From contig NWUY0300012608.1 of the NCBI GenBank assembly GCA_004151065.3, positions 41,058-67,927 on the forward strand: a stretch of 26,870 nt of DNA. The letters run 5' to 3'. A program made the position numbers and the translations under genes. Positions 1-10,439 of this stretch are shown here, piece after piece. The notes under the pieces are model-generated. The model had not been told where the DNA came from, ran no database searches, and saw nothing but the letters and a program-made list of their open reading frames with translations. Origin of the DNA: Larix sibirica. Taxonomy: Eukaryota; Streptophyta; Pinopsida; Pinales; Pinaceae. Positions within the stretch are counted from its first letter, which is position 1, and the number at the start of each line of letters is the position of its first letter.

Positions 1-604
1 AAATGATAAATGATTCATAAATCAATGATGAATTGACAACCGTGTTTACTATGATGAATTTACTATTTTGTATTTACTATTTACTTTTAAGTTTTAGTAT
101 GTATATGGTGATGGGATGAGGAATTTATATGTTAATATGTTGGAATTTATATAAATTATATATTTTTGATAGTTTTAAAGACCTCCGTGTCACCCATCCC
201 TAAATTTTCCAAATATTTTGGGATAGTCTCCACACCTCCTCAATGTGCATTTCCCCGTTCCCGCGCTCCCGTGTCCCAGAAACTTGGTGGAACACTGGTT
301 TTAGTACCACGGTAACTTCAACGATCACACTGTATAATTTCTTAAAGATTAAGAGGACTTCATAAATTCAAGTAAAAATGAAAAAGAAAACTATACATCG
401 AATAAACCAACAAATATGAATGATTCGCTTAAAAAACATACATCGAACAACCCAACAAATATGGATGATTTGTTTCTCTCCCATTAAGAATGGTTAAACT
501 CAAATTTACAAAATTAATGCATGTCGATGTCCTTTTTTAAAAAAAAATCTAGGTTGCAAAAAGTTTGATAAAGTGAATGGTAAAAATGTAAAAAGAAACA
601 GTAT
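1..604. other. AT-rich intergenic sequence, no gene
   Basis: No open frame resembling a known protein was seen on either strand. About 240-310 is more GC-rich and contains the phrase gctcccgtgt, which recurs on the minus strand near 3520, so it may be an old interspersed repeat. The last 100 bases are A-rich and continue beyond the L1 insertion, which shows that the element landed in this A-rich stretch. Confidence 0.5.
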
Positions 605-618
605 AATTATATAAAGGG
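605..618 (+). repeat. 5' target-site duplication of the first L1 element
   Basis: The 14 bases aattatataaaggg occur here and again, identically, at 1941-1954. The second copy follows directly after the A-tail of the element. This is the expected signature of target-primed reverse transcription and fixes both element ends. Confidence 0.85.
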
Positions 619-1940
619 AGCTCTCCCTAATAGGTGGACTGATTAGTGGAATATTTGGATACGTTCCCTTAAAAATAGTTTCACCTAGCCAACGAACCAC
701 CCTGACCAACTGAAATGGAATGGAAACGAGGATGGAGGCACTTTTATTGTCAACAAAGCTTACAAACTGTTCTGGAAGAACCTCCATATCCTCAGCCGGT
801 GGTGGTGGAGATCGATCTGGCAGGTTCATGCCCCACTCAAAGCTCAAATTTTGACGTGGTTACTCTTAAATGGTGAAATATTGACGTGGGAAAAGCTTAA
901 GGAACGTTTTTTACATGGACCGAGAAGATGCACACTGTGCAGAAGCGAGGAGGAATCCTCAGAGCACCTTTTCCGTCTATGCCCTTTCTCCAAACAGGTT
1001 TGGCATGGTCTTGGGGACACCCTCATCTTAACAAAGCCGTGGGAAGAAGCTTCCATTGAGGCGAATCTACACATCTGGTTTGTCAAATCGACACTCCAAT
1101 CACTAATATGCATTCCTTTCTTGGTGGTTTGGTTCCTCGAGCTAGCTTGTAATGAGTCTATCTTTGAGGACAAACAACTCCCTGCTTATTATGTCGTATC
1201 TCAGGTATTATCCTCCTACAGGTTATGCATCAACCAAAAGAAAATCAAACAGCCCAAGATGATGAAAAAGGTCGACATATGCGAAGAGGACATCTATGGC
1301 TTCTTCGATGGTGCATGTGAGGAGGAGCAATGTGGCTTGAAAGGCATCCCGGTCCTTTCCAAACAGGTTGTAATTCACTTCAAAGCAAACGGGGGAACAA
1401 GAACAAACAACCGAGCAGAAGGACTAGCTCTAAGAACAATCCTGCAGATAGCTCTTGAGGAAAGGCTGTCTATGATGAAGATATTTGGAGATTCGAAGCT
1501 ATGGATCAACCATATGAGGAAAGAACAGAACATCTGAAGCCTTGCATTACACAATCTAGCACACAATCTGCTTCTGATGGGTTCAACTTTCAACAAAATC
1601 GATTACAACCATGTTTATAGGGAACAAAATGAGGAAGAAGACGCTCTATCTAAAGAAGGGCTGCTCATGGAAGCTGGGGCCTGTATAGTGACTGTCAAAC
1701 GTGACAGGATCATAACTCAATCAAGGAAGACCCTCGACTCTTGGGCGGAAGAGTGAAATTTTTTTTTTCAAATATTATAAGTTTTCCCTTATATTGATTT
1801 TGAGGTATTTTTGAAATGTATATACCTGTCAAGGAGGAATCCTTTTTGAAATATGTCAAAAAACTGCTGAACTACTAAGCAATGTATTCTGTTTTCAACC
1901 TTTGAATACAAAGAATATGTTTTTTTGCATGGGAAAAAAA
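619..1940 (+). mobile_element. 5'-truncated L1-type LINE (non-LTR retrotransposon)
   Basis: The element is about 1.3 kb and is only the 3' end of an L1. It contains the last part of the ORF2 polyprotein (region after the reverse transcriptase, zf-RVT zinc finger, RNase H), a 3' UTR of about 185 bases and an A-tail at 1933-1940. Perfect 14-bp target-site duplications flank it. The 5' truncation is typical of L1 copies. The endonuclease and reverse transcriptase core are missing, so it cannot move by itself. The RNase H domain places it among the plant L1 lineages that carry one. The flanks on both sides are the same kind of A-rich sequence, consistent with insertion into one preexisting locus. 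Confidence 0.9.
620..1755 (+). pseudogene. L1 ORF2 C-terminal fragment: zf-RVT and RNase H, nonsense-mutated
   Basis: One reading frame carries the whole homology, broken by TAG at 644-646, TAG at 686-688 and TGA at 1535-1537, with no frameshift. The zf-RVT zinc-binding pattern is visible at about 929-994 (CTLC, then EHLFRLC). The RNase H domain follows from about 1290. Its acidic catalytic residues appear to be present: D in FFDGA, E in NRAEGLAL, D in FGDSKL, and D in EEDALSK, which lies after the TGA. In intact elements this region helps process the RNA-DNA hybrid made during retrotransposition. The first TAG replaces a residue just before WNIWIRSL; a tryptophan codon changed by G to A is plausible but inferred. 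The ORF ends at TGA 1753-1755. Confidence 0.88.
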
Positions 1941-1954
1941 AATTATATAAAGGG
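1941..1954 (+). repeat. 3' target-site duplication of the first L1 element
   Basis: Identical to 605-618 and placed immediately after the A-tail of the L1 copy. No mismatch has accumulated in 14 bases, although the ORF has three stop codons. Confidence 0.85.
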
Positions 1955-2950
1955 TAAAATATGTAAAAGGAAAAAAATTAATAATAGATAAGTTATATAA
2001 ATGTATGTATAAATGTAAAATGAAGCAACATAAAATAATAATTAGAAGCAACATTAGAAAGAAAGGCACTTAATGATGGGTAAAATAATGTAAAAAGTAG
2101 TTAAAGATAAAAGTGATAAATAAAATTAGCAAATAAGCAAATGAGAGTAAAATGCATGAGATGAGATTAAAGGGATAAAGAGTAAAGTAAAAATAAATCT
2201 AAGTATATAGTGCAAAAGACAATAAATATGTATGTTTGAAAAAAAAGGAAATTTTGGAATAAAAGTAAATAGAAATAGAAATTAATAACATTATTATAAA
2301 GATAAGTAAAGCATAATAAATAAATATATAACTGTTCTGGCAGAAGGAGATAGAAGATTTGCGTGAAGAATAATAAGTTATCTCAAGCAAGATGGATGTC
2401 TTCCTTTTTGAATTTTTGTAACAATTCAGAAACTTTAAAGGAAGGAAGAGTCTGTTCGAATAATAAATGTTGAAGACTGATACACAAGACACAAGTGTTG
2501 ATAATCATTTTTGGAGAACCATCAGTTCTTAAAGTTAGAAAAGCTTATAGCACGTGCTGTTCGAACGATAGAGAAGCAATTTTGCAAAGCAAAGACACCA
2601 TTTGTTTATGGAAACAGAGGACCGATTGACACTATCAATTGGATCTCATTTTGAAATGTAAAATCAATGTATTTTCAATTTTGCAATTACAATTGGAATG
2701 TAATACTCAGGAATTTACGGAGTAATGATGTAAGTCCTCATAGGACAGTTCATGATTTCTCTTTATTTAGAGTGATGGATATTTTCCATTTGAAAGATAT
2801 ATATTGGATGATAGATATAATTAGTAATAAAATAAAACAAGAAAAATGATTAAAAGAATGAATAGATATAAATGATAAAGAGAAAATAGATAAAATATTG
2901 AAAAAATAAAATAATATAATGTATGAAAGGAAGATTAAGTGGGTAAATTG
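1955..2950. other. A-rich noncoding stretch
   Basis: Very A-rich on the plus strand, with many loosely similar phrases built from gtaaaa, gataaa and aataaa. About 2340-2660 is less biased but shows no protein homology I recognise. The short open frames here (such as 2199-2492 on the minus strand) follow from base composition and have no coding character. Confidence 0.45.
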
Positions 2951-5480
2951 GGGTTAAGATAATAAGGAAGGTGTTACATACCTAGTTCAAAAACTTACAA
3001 CATAAAGTAGTGAAAATTTTTAGAAAAAAAATTACTTACTGAGATCTCTGGTTTGCCTTCACCTCTACTTGGATGCAGTAGCAAGAAAATAACAACACAA
3101 ATTTTGTTTATTATTATTATAAAACGAAAAAAAACTCAAATGCAAATGGTATGGCAATGAATCCATTGCAAGCAAATGGTTGTAACAACACGCACAACCA
3201 ATTTCCAAGAGATGACAGAACTCTACATTGGTTAATAACCATTATATAATGCAATAGGAAAGCCAAGGTTGAGCATATATTTTTCCAAGATCTACCCCTT
3301 TGATATGATAGGTGTGAGATTTGACACCAATAAGCATTTTTTTCTCATTACTACCTCTAATATTGCATCTTCAAAACTTCATCTACCCAAGTGCAATCTC
3401 TCGGTAATTATGATGCACAAAACACTCAAGAAAGTGAATAAATTTGTTCAAAAGGTCTAACATGAATTAAACCCCTACACAAGTAGTGTTTACTGATAAA
3501 ATGCAATGTTCTACCGTGTTTCCGAGACACACGGGAGCAACCTATGTAGAAATTTCCCCAAAATTTAGGAAACGTCAAAAGTGATGTCAAGGTATTCAAC
3601 ATAAGGTACCCCAACATAAATACTAGAAAATTTATACTGGAATACATAAAAATTGGTAGTTGGAACACAAGTCATTAAAGTTTTTAATTTTATAATCTAA
3701 AGACTAATACAAGTTTACAACATACATCAATTGAAATAAAATGAAATACTACCATACATAAGCTATAATTGATAAAAGGAAGTCGGAAATATAACCATAT
3801 TGAACAATGAAATGAAAACTTAAAACTATGAAATCTCAATCTTATACATCAAGATTCAATTTATAAAGGTCTTAGGACTTAAAGTTAAAAGTTAAAGAGT
3901 CAAGACAATTAAGATTCAAAACAAATACAAACTAAAAGTAGAAAGAAGTAGAACCTGTCAAATGACAAATGAGCATCATTGCTCAAGGCAATACCCCACT
4001 AGCCTCTGCATCCAATTGTTGCACGAAGGAATCGTGATCAACCATGGGAATGCCACTATTTTAATCCAAATCATTTGCATTCCCAATCATGCTAAATGGC
4101 ACCAACCAACCCAATTGTGTCTCATCAAGTTCCTCCTCATCTACCTCTATATGTATGATGATTATTGATGATTGCTGATGATTACTAGGGAATGAGTATT
4201 CATTATGTTATGCCATTTGTGTTGTATGGTATTTCATAATGTGATGTTCTTATGATAACATGCAATGCTTAGCATGCAGTTATTTTTAATTCATAAGCCA
4301 AAGAAAATAACAATTAACTTTGCATCTTCTCCTTGAGTGCACCAATTTTTTTTTAAGTGCCATAGAAGCATCCACAATGAACCCCGCAAAATCGCCCATC
4401 CCTAGACTAGAATACAACTTGTGAATGGGTATTGTAGCTAGTACTAAGTTTGGATAGTATATTTTATCATTAGTAGACCTATAGAAAACTATTGTGAGAA
4501 TATTCACAACTAACCCTTTTTTGGCACAACATGAAGGCGTCTTCCAAAAAAAAAAATAAACAACACCAACATGTTGGTTTAGCATTTTAGTTAACATTAG
4601 TAGAAAACCCTATGCTTTAGCTCTTGAAATAATTTGTGGATACTCCTACCCATGTCGAAATTAGTATGATAGATTTTATTTAAACGAGGTGGAGATTTAT
4701 TTTGTTACATATTTATATTCTAAATAAGAACTTGGATTATTGTTGGGAATCTTACTAAAAATAGTTGTGTGAATGATGGTCTTGTGGCTGATAATAAACT
4801 TAGGGCATGGATGCACCATATGACTAGAGGTTATGTTGTTTTTGGAAGTTCTTGAAATGAAATATAAATTAAATTTATAAACTAGAATGCATTCTAATTC
4901 CTCCTTCAGTAAGAACACATGTCTCTTTTGAGATATCCTCCATTCAAATTCGAAAAGCATAAAATATTTACTTATAGAGTGCTAACTTGAATGTGGACAT
5001 TTAGATAAACGAAGGAATAATTAATCGTGATAAGGATTTGTAATTGCATATAGTTGGTAACAGGATTACCTTTCATACTTTATGTTCTTGAGACAATATA
5101 TCTGGTCGCAAGTTCATACTATGTTCCATTTGCTTCATGTTATTTATGTGATTATGTTATGTGCTTAATTTAGCATATGGTGTTGTGAAGATTTATTCCA
5201 GAATAATTGAAGAATTAAATGAACATCATCACATGTGTCTTGCATGCAAATTCCTAGTATTTATGAGGAATTAAATAATGATTAGGCAATAGCATGAGAT
5301 TCTAGTCATGAATATAATTTTTATTTATTGTGATGTGGGATGGCTTGTGGTAGCATGTGTTCCTTGGTTTTATTAGTAAATATGAGGTGATGTAGTAATT
5401 GCTCTAGCTTTGTCGATACGATATGATCATGAAGTAAGGTAATGTGATGATTAATAATTGACTATATGATTGTGAATGGA
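2951..5480. other. AT-rich intergenic sequence without recognisable gene
   Basis: I read both strands and found no protein family, RNA gene or element boundary I can defend. Open frames of up to about 100 codons (for example 4286-4597 on the minus strand) have no recognisable motif. About 3490-3560 on the minus strand resembles about 250-310 on the plus strand over some 35 bases. If the LTR element ending at the LTR near 6278 extends this far left, part of this stretch could be its degraded interior, but I see no integrase or reverse transcriptase remnant. Confidence 0.4.
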
Positions 5481-5659
5481 AATGTTACAGGAATTCCACT
5501 TTGAGGCCTTCGAGGCCGGGTCATTATAGAAACCACGATCTCGTGGGAGCCCATAACCATGAGGGAGTATGGGTTGGAGTCTGACTCACTCAGTAATACA
5601 ACTATGATTATGCCAAAAGTCCATGGATTGAGGTACGTCAGGTGTAGAGGGAGGTATAT

Positions 5660-6075
5660 GGATATGGAATTCTAATGCCTGGGGTTGGTTGGCTTGGAGG
5701 GATATAGAGTAAGTTAGGGCCAACCTTTCAATATGCCTGGTTGACCAGAATTCGGTGTGGTCGATGAGGTGACCACATGAGACCAAAATCCGGTGCAGGT
5801 GATGAGGTGACCAAATGAGACCAAAATCCGGTGCGACCGATGAGTTCGTAACAGATCAGCTTAGCCATTAGGCTAACCATGAGAATTTCTAATGCCTTTC
5901 AAGATGCCTAGACTAAAATCCAGTGCGGTCGATGAGGCAACCAGATGAGACCAAAATCTGGTGCGACCGATGAGGTCCAAATACATACCGGAAGTAGACC
6001 AAAATATGATGTGGCCGATGGGGTCGTAACAGATCGGCTTAGCCATTAGGTTAACCATGAGGAATTATGATGCTT
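5660..6075 (+). repeat. Two-level degenerate minisatellite upstream of the LTR
   Basis: Six copies of a unit of about 36 bases beginning gaccaaaatccggtgcgacc start at 5743, 5781, 5819, 5911, 5949 and 5997. They form two groups of three. Each group ends with a longer block, gtaacagatc followed by ggcttagccattagg, starting at 5848 and 6026. The higher-order period is therefore about 168-178 bp. A related phrase, aattctaatgcct, introduces the groups near 5666 and 5887. The array lies 190 bases before a polypurine tract, where some plant Gypsy elements carry tandem repeats in their 3' untranslated region. It has no open frame on the plus strand. Confidence 0.85.
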
Positions 6076-6264
6076 ATTGTATGATCTGCAGACAGGTTAC
6101 AGTAGAGGGCTCGTGACATGGTGAGTGAGACCATCCATAGTATTAGTGTGGAGGGTTATGTAAGTTGATCGAATGGTATGATTCTCAAGGTGAAGGTGTG
6201 AGGGAGGAAGTAGAAGCGCTACGGTTAGGAAGCTTGTAACAATAACTTCTAGACAAAGTTCCTT

Positions 6265-6277
6265 AAAGGGGGGAGTA
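6265..6277 (+). promoter_or_regulatory. Polypurine tract of an LTR retrotransposon
   Basis: The sequence aaaggggggagta lies immediately before TGTAACACCCC. Gypsy-type plant elements use such a purine run, resistant to RNase H, to prime plus-strand DNA synthesis directly upstream of the 3' LTR. This orients the element to the plus strand, with its interior to the left. Confidence 0.7.
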
Positions 6278-7188
6278 TGTAACACCCCTCCATCACATAT
6301 GCATTAGTGTTAAGGTGCATACTCGGGTTATAGTGTAGGCATCGGGACATACTCGTGATGGCCACATGAGTAGGTCCTATCCCTACATAACGGTATTAGA
6401 TTATGTAGATTTATATTAATAGTATATTAAGGGCATGAGATTCATAAGAGTATAAATATAAAACTAAACAAATTAAGATAAATTAATCATGGTTTAAGTT
6501 AAAGAAGGGATTATTAAAAGAAAATTGTAAAATATGTAATTATGATCTATTTATCTATTAATGAGAATTTTGCATGGGGATTTTTGCATGTGGACATGTG
6601 TGCATCCTAGGGGAGCTTGGAAAAGCTTAAATAGGAGCCCGAGGAGAAGGCGATGGGGGTTCTTCTTCCTTCCTCCTCTTCTGGAGGAGTTCGATGAGTT
6701 GGGAGAGAGATGGAGGTTTGAAGGCTGAGGGTAGAAAGGGATTTCGATTGTGATGTTTGGATGGCTTGGTATTACCGAGTGGGGGCTCAGCGGCTCTCAA
6801 TCTATGACTAGGGGGTTGGTTGGGAGGAGAGTGGTCCCCCAAATTTGGTGTCCAAGTTGTTTCTTGCAGTGGTCTGTCCCTTCTACTTCGGTCAACTAAT
6901 CATTGGTGCAACTGTAAGTTTTTCTCACAAGTTCAGGTATGTACTCTTGATTGTCCTTCTCATTATTTATTAATTTGGAATATTAAAAGCTTTTAAATTT
7001 GGGTCTTTCATAATTATTCCAATTATGGTTATACTTGTTGGTAATGTTGCATAATTTCTACATTCCATGAAATTACAAATATGTTGTGAATATTTAGTTT
7101 TCTGGTATTATTTGCTTCTATGGTTATAATTATTGTTAATGTCGTATAATTTCTAAATCTTTTATAATCATGAATTTAAGGTCTTGCA
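6278..7188 (+). mobile_element. Probable 3' LTR of a Gypsy-type retrotransposon; right end uncertain
   Basis: The left end is well supported: a polypurine tract followed by TGTAACACCCC, a common start for plant Gypsy LTRs. A TATA-like tataaata lies at 6451-6458, and a second AT-rich candidate, cttaaatagg, lies near 6625 ahead of a more GC-rich segment. No second LTR copy is in the window, so the right end and the target-site duplication cannot be fixed. I placed the end at a CA dinucleotide near 7188 as a guess, and it could be several hundred bases shorter. No gag or pol sequence is recognisable to the left, so this is a truncated or non-autonomous copy, or the coding part lies beyond an unrecognised degraded stretch. 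Confidence 0.55.
7025..7169 (+). repeat. Imperfect tandem duplication, period 95
   Basis: The phrase atggttata, followed some bases later by taatttcta, starts at 7025 and again at 7120, with about 50 comparable bases in each unit and several mismatches. It lies in the right part of the candidate LTR. Confidence 0.5.
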
Positions 7189-8242
7189 CTATGAGCTCCC
7201 AGACATAAGTCAGTGCTCCAACAAAGGAAATGTGCTCCCTAAACTGTTCAAACTTCATGTCAAAGTACCCAAAACATACCCAAGCTCCTAATGAAGCTCT
7301 CGGAAAATTTGGAGCATTTCATACCTGCGCTGAAGCTCCCTAGAGTTGGGAAATTGTGGGTACAGTCTCCTAGAAGTGGGGATTGTTGGGTACATGTTCC
7401 TTATTCTCAAGAGTGGTACCCCTGCAACTTGAAAAATGTAGTTTATTAGTTGGTACATAATGAATTTGTGAGTTTAACCACTAATTAAATTAACCACTTA
7501 GTGCACTAAACATGAAATTCGCTAGGTGCAATTCAACACCTTTGACATACTAATCATTGAAGTAAACCATGATCAGAGCAAAACCCCTTCAACTTTTCCC
7601 ACAAAAGTGACACAATATTACACTAGTCTGACTACTGGTATGTCAACCTACAATAGTAAGTACTAAAGCGTGACTATTAGCAACAATTTACCAAAAATTA
7701 ACAGTGCATTTGCATGGGATATTTACATTTTTTCATAATTTTGTTAATGTTATTACTAGTCATTCAAATAAAAAGAATTTTCTACGGCAGAAAACATGAG
7801 CATGGCATACTCCCAACTTCCTGCCGATATCCTTAACCAAGTTGTATTTTATCCAAAGAAATGTCTTTGAAGCCTATAATTTTAGTAGAGATCATGTTTG
7901 CATTAGATATCTTGTTAAATTGTTAATTTTAATATGAATTCTCTGGCACATCCCACTACATTCTTGAGAGGAAATAAATTATATTAATGTCCACCGATGA
8001 TCAATTTGGTTAGTGGGTTCTATTTAACAAAAGTGTAAACCTTAAAAAATAGTAGATCACAAAAATAGTAGAATGTGATCAATATCATGGATATAAAATC
8101 CTTGGTGTCCATTTAAAAGTACTTCACAATTTAACATGTAAAGAGTAAGGAGAAAATTACATAGAACAAATTAAGGAAAAAATCTTAAACAATAGATGAC
8201 AATACCAAACCTTAGAAGTTAGAACCCAGAATTCATTATTAC
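7189..8242. other. Noncoding stretch between the LTR and the beta-adaptin exons
   Basis: I looked on the minus strand for the next beta-adaptin exons (the C-terminal ear platform) and did not find them. A short imperfect direct repeat of about 30 bases lies at 7341-7400 (tagagttggg and tagaagtggg). Nothing else is recognisable. Confidence 0.45.
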
Positions 8243-9127
8243 CTCTTGAAACGTTGTACACTCCATCCTGCCATCCTCAGTGACGAAAATTTCAAATGGA
8301 ACATTATCACTAAAATACCAAACATGCTGTTGATTATTTTTTACTGCCACCTACAAGAGAGCATTTGTTGGTCCGGAATAAATGTTTTGAAACAATACCA
8401 TTGGCAAGAGTGTGTTTGTTGAGCTCCCAGGCTGCAATAGTGGTACCTAATTTACCAAGAGCACAACTCAGAAAAAGGGCCCAAAATACATATTCATTTA
8501 CATCTATTAAAATATTTATAGTAAAAGCAACTAATAATTCAACTATTTTCAGATTTAATATGTTGTACCTGTAGAGGTCCGGCAGCTGTAAGACCGATTG
8601 TATTCTTGTTGAACTGTATCATAAACCCATCTAAAGGTGTCAGAGAGTTGTTCTCAAACTTCAAGTGGTAAAAATTTCCATCGCGTCGTATAAGCTGCCC
8701 ATTAATCTGGAGGCCTTGACCTGTTGATGCTGCAAGTAAAACAGGTAACGGAGGCGTACACAAAGTGTTAACCAAAAATCACATGTTGCTTGAATCAGCT
8801 CCTGACTCTAAAATAGAATTTATATATTGCAGCAATAAAGAAGCTAATTTTTTTAGTTTGTTCTTTACAAATTGAAATAGAAGATACACTAATTTATTAC
8901 TTGCCCAAGAGGCTGCTTTTGGCTGATCTACAGGGACAAGTGCATTGCCCAAACCTATCAAATAACCAAGAAGGTCTGGAACAGAAGTTGGAGGTGGGGT
9001 TGTTGTTGTAGGTACTACTTTTGTTGGGACATGAGGAACACTGTTTGAAATGATAGCATCCTTCTCCATTCCATTGGATATTGAGCTTTCTTTTTGGTAG
9101 TATGTCTTTGTTTGTTTCTCCATATTA
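8243..9127 (-). pseudogene. Beta-adaptin pseudogene fragment (AP clathrin-adaptor large subunit, hinge and ear exons)
   Basis: Three exons match plant beta-adaptin, the large subunit of AP-1/AP-2 clathrin adaptors that act in vesicle budding. Hinge exon 9127-8901 contains VPDLLGYLIGLGNA and VPVDQP, is preceded by an acceptor-like tttgcag and ends in a GT donor. Ear exon 8754-8569 contains [15 protein letters not shown] and [10 protein letters not shown] and ends cag/gtac. Ear exon 8446-8243 contains [21 protein letters not shown] and VTEDGRME and ends gag/gtaata. Lesions: an in-frame TAG at 8353-8351, where the family has Q before VAVKNNQQ, and no AG acceptor directly before the second exon. 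A cryptic acceptor at 8731-8730 would keep the phase but delete PPLPVLLAA. The trunk and the rest of the ear are absent, although a functional gene has roughly 850-900 codons. I infer a dead partial copy; a gene with very long introns is less likely given the stop. Confidence 0.85.
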
Positions 9128-9163
9128 CTGCAAAATGTAGAACAAAAGGCAAAATGCAAAAAT

Positions 9164-9181
9164 AACAAATACATGTAGAAC
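9164..9181 (+). repeat. 5' target-site duplication of the SINE
   Basis: aacaaatacatgtagaac recurs at 9346-9363 with one mismatch in 18 bases, directly after the A-tail. Confidence 0.85.
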
Positions 9182-9345
9182 AGTCCGTAGGGGTGTATCT
9201 CAACTGGCAATTCACTTGATATGAAGGAAATATTGTAAATGGAGGTCTCGAGTTCAAATCACCCCAACTTACCCATGCCCCATGCTCTCCCGTGTCACGC
9301 GAGTACCAGCCCCTTCTCAGTTGCTGATTCCCTTAATTAAAAAAA
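9182..9345 (+). mobile_element. tRNA-derived SINE
   Basis: The insertion is about 164 bp with a tRNA-like 5' part, an unrelated body and an A-tail ending at 9345. RNA polymerase III promoter elements are visible: a box A-like tatctcaactgg at 9196-9207 and a box B-like gagttcaaatc at 9250-9260. The phrase ggaggtc before box B is typical of plant tRNA-derived SINEs. An 18-bp target-site duplication flanks it with one mismatch. It sits on the plus strand just upstream of the minus-strand hinge exon of the beta-adaptin relic, hence in a former intron. Such elements depend on LINE enzymes, and L1 relics lie nearby. I do not assign a named family. Confidence 0.85.
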
Positions 9346-9363
9346 AACAAATACATGTAAAAC
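9346..9363 (+). repeat. 3' target-site duplication of the SINE
   Basis: aacaaatacatgtaaaac, matching 9164-9181 except at one position, begins at the end of the A-tail. Confidence 0.85.
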
Positions 9364-9920
9364 ATAATCCTGTATAATAGCACAGTATAGCGTATAGCCA
9401 AAGCCCTTAGCCTGGAGCGCTCTCAATTTTAAGATTACATATACCAACTGCCTAGCATCAACTATCACCCATGCAAGGTTCAAAGTTAATGGCCAAATAT
9501 GGAGCTCATCAAGCAAAAACATTGAAATTTTTTACAAAAGTCCAAGTCCGGGGCTCCTCAAACAAAGACCCAACTGCTTTTGTAGATTGAATGCTAATGC
9601 AATAAAATAAAGGAATAGTTTAAATGGAAAAAGATTGAATCTTCATCGTAGTTTGAGCGATGATATAAAAAGTATATGTGAGACTTAATTGAAAATGACA
9701 ACTTCTATGTAAGCGAATATTTTATTAGAAAAAAAACACAACCCATGACAAAGGTATCCTTACAATGGACAATTTGTATCACATCCACTCTAATGGAAAC
9801 GTCTCTTCTATAACAGTTTGACAGAACTATCACTAAGAAGGTCATGTGTTCAACTCTACTTGTAAATGTGGGAGAAAAAACACATTGTTAGATCCACAAT
9901 TGTAATAAGTGAGTGCACAT
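9364..9920. other. Noncoding stretch upstream of the beta-adaptin exons
   Basis: No further beta-adaptin exon was found on the minus strand. The open frame at 9337-9522 has no recognisable domain and overlaps the SINE target-site duplication. Nothing else is supported. Confidence 0.4.
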
Positions 9921-10240
9921 GGACATAATGGAGATGAACCACAAAAGTAAACAACTTACGGGTTAGAAAACTCTCTATCCTATATATATTGTTTAATATT
10001 TTATCAGTTTTTCCTCATAACTTGTACTATTGCTTAATATGTATTGACTAAGAGTTGAGGTTATCAAAAGAAATCTACATGGGCATAATGGAGATGAACC
10101 ACAAAAGTAAACAACTCATGAGTTAGAAAACTCTCTATCCTATATATATTGTTTAATATTTTATCTCTTTTTCCTCATAACTTTTACTATTTCTTAATAT
10201 GTATTGACTAAGAGTTGAGGTTATCAAAAGAAATCTACAT
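9921..10240 (+). repeat. 160-bp direct tandem duplication
   Basis: Two adjacent units, 9921-10080 and 10081-10240, are nearly identical. Each begins ggacataatgg or gggcataatgg and ends aaatctacat, with only a handful of substitutions. A third, degraded partial unit is recognisable at about 10334-10405 (gtttaatattttctc and cctcataacttg). The unit is AT-rich and noncoding. Confidence 0.9.
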
Positions 10241-10439
10241 GTGAAAAAGAAAACAAATAAACATATATTTAGATATTTTATTGTAAAAACAACCTAGAAA
10301 GAAGAGGGAGCTCAGGCTTTAAATGCCAAAGTAAATATACTGTTTAATATTTTCTCATTTTTTATCGTTTTTTCCTCATAACTTGTATTCTTGCTTAATA
10401 TATATTATATTAAACAAGGGAGAAAGTTGCGTTGTGGCT

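Noticed and set aside
506-1173. Two minus-strand frames (506-847 and 844-1173)
   Set aside because: They are antisense to the L1 ORF2 fragment, which has zf-RVT and RNase H motifs on the plus strand.
5660-6075. CRISPR-like array
   Set aside because: Units are nearly head-to-tail and degenerate, spacers are themselves repeated, and the setting is a plant LTR element.
8779-9257. Long minus-strand open frames starting inside the SINE
   Set aside because: The first codons are SINE and intron sequence. Only the part from 9127 down to 8901 is a real exon, and the frame past 8901 reads into the intron.
9182-9262. A functional tRNA gene at the SINE head
   Set aside because: Box A and box B are degenerate, no cloverleaf with paired acceptor stem is evident, and an A-tail with target-site duplication marks it as a SINE.
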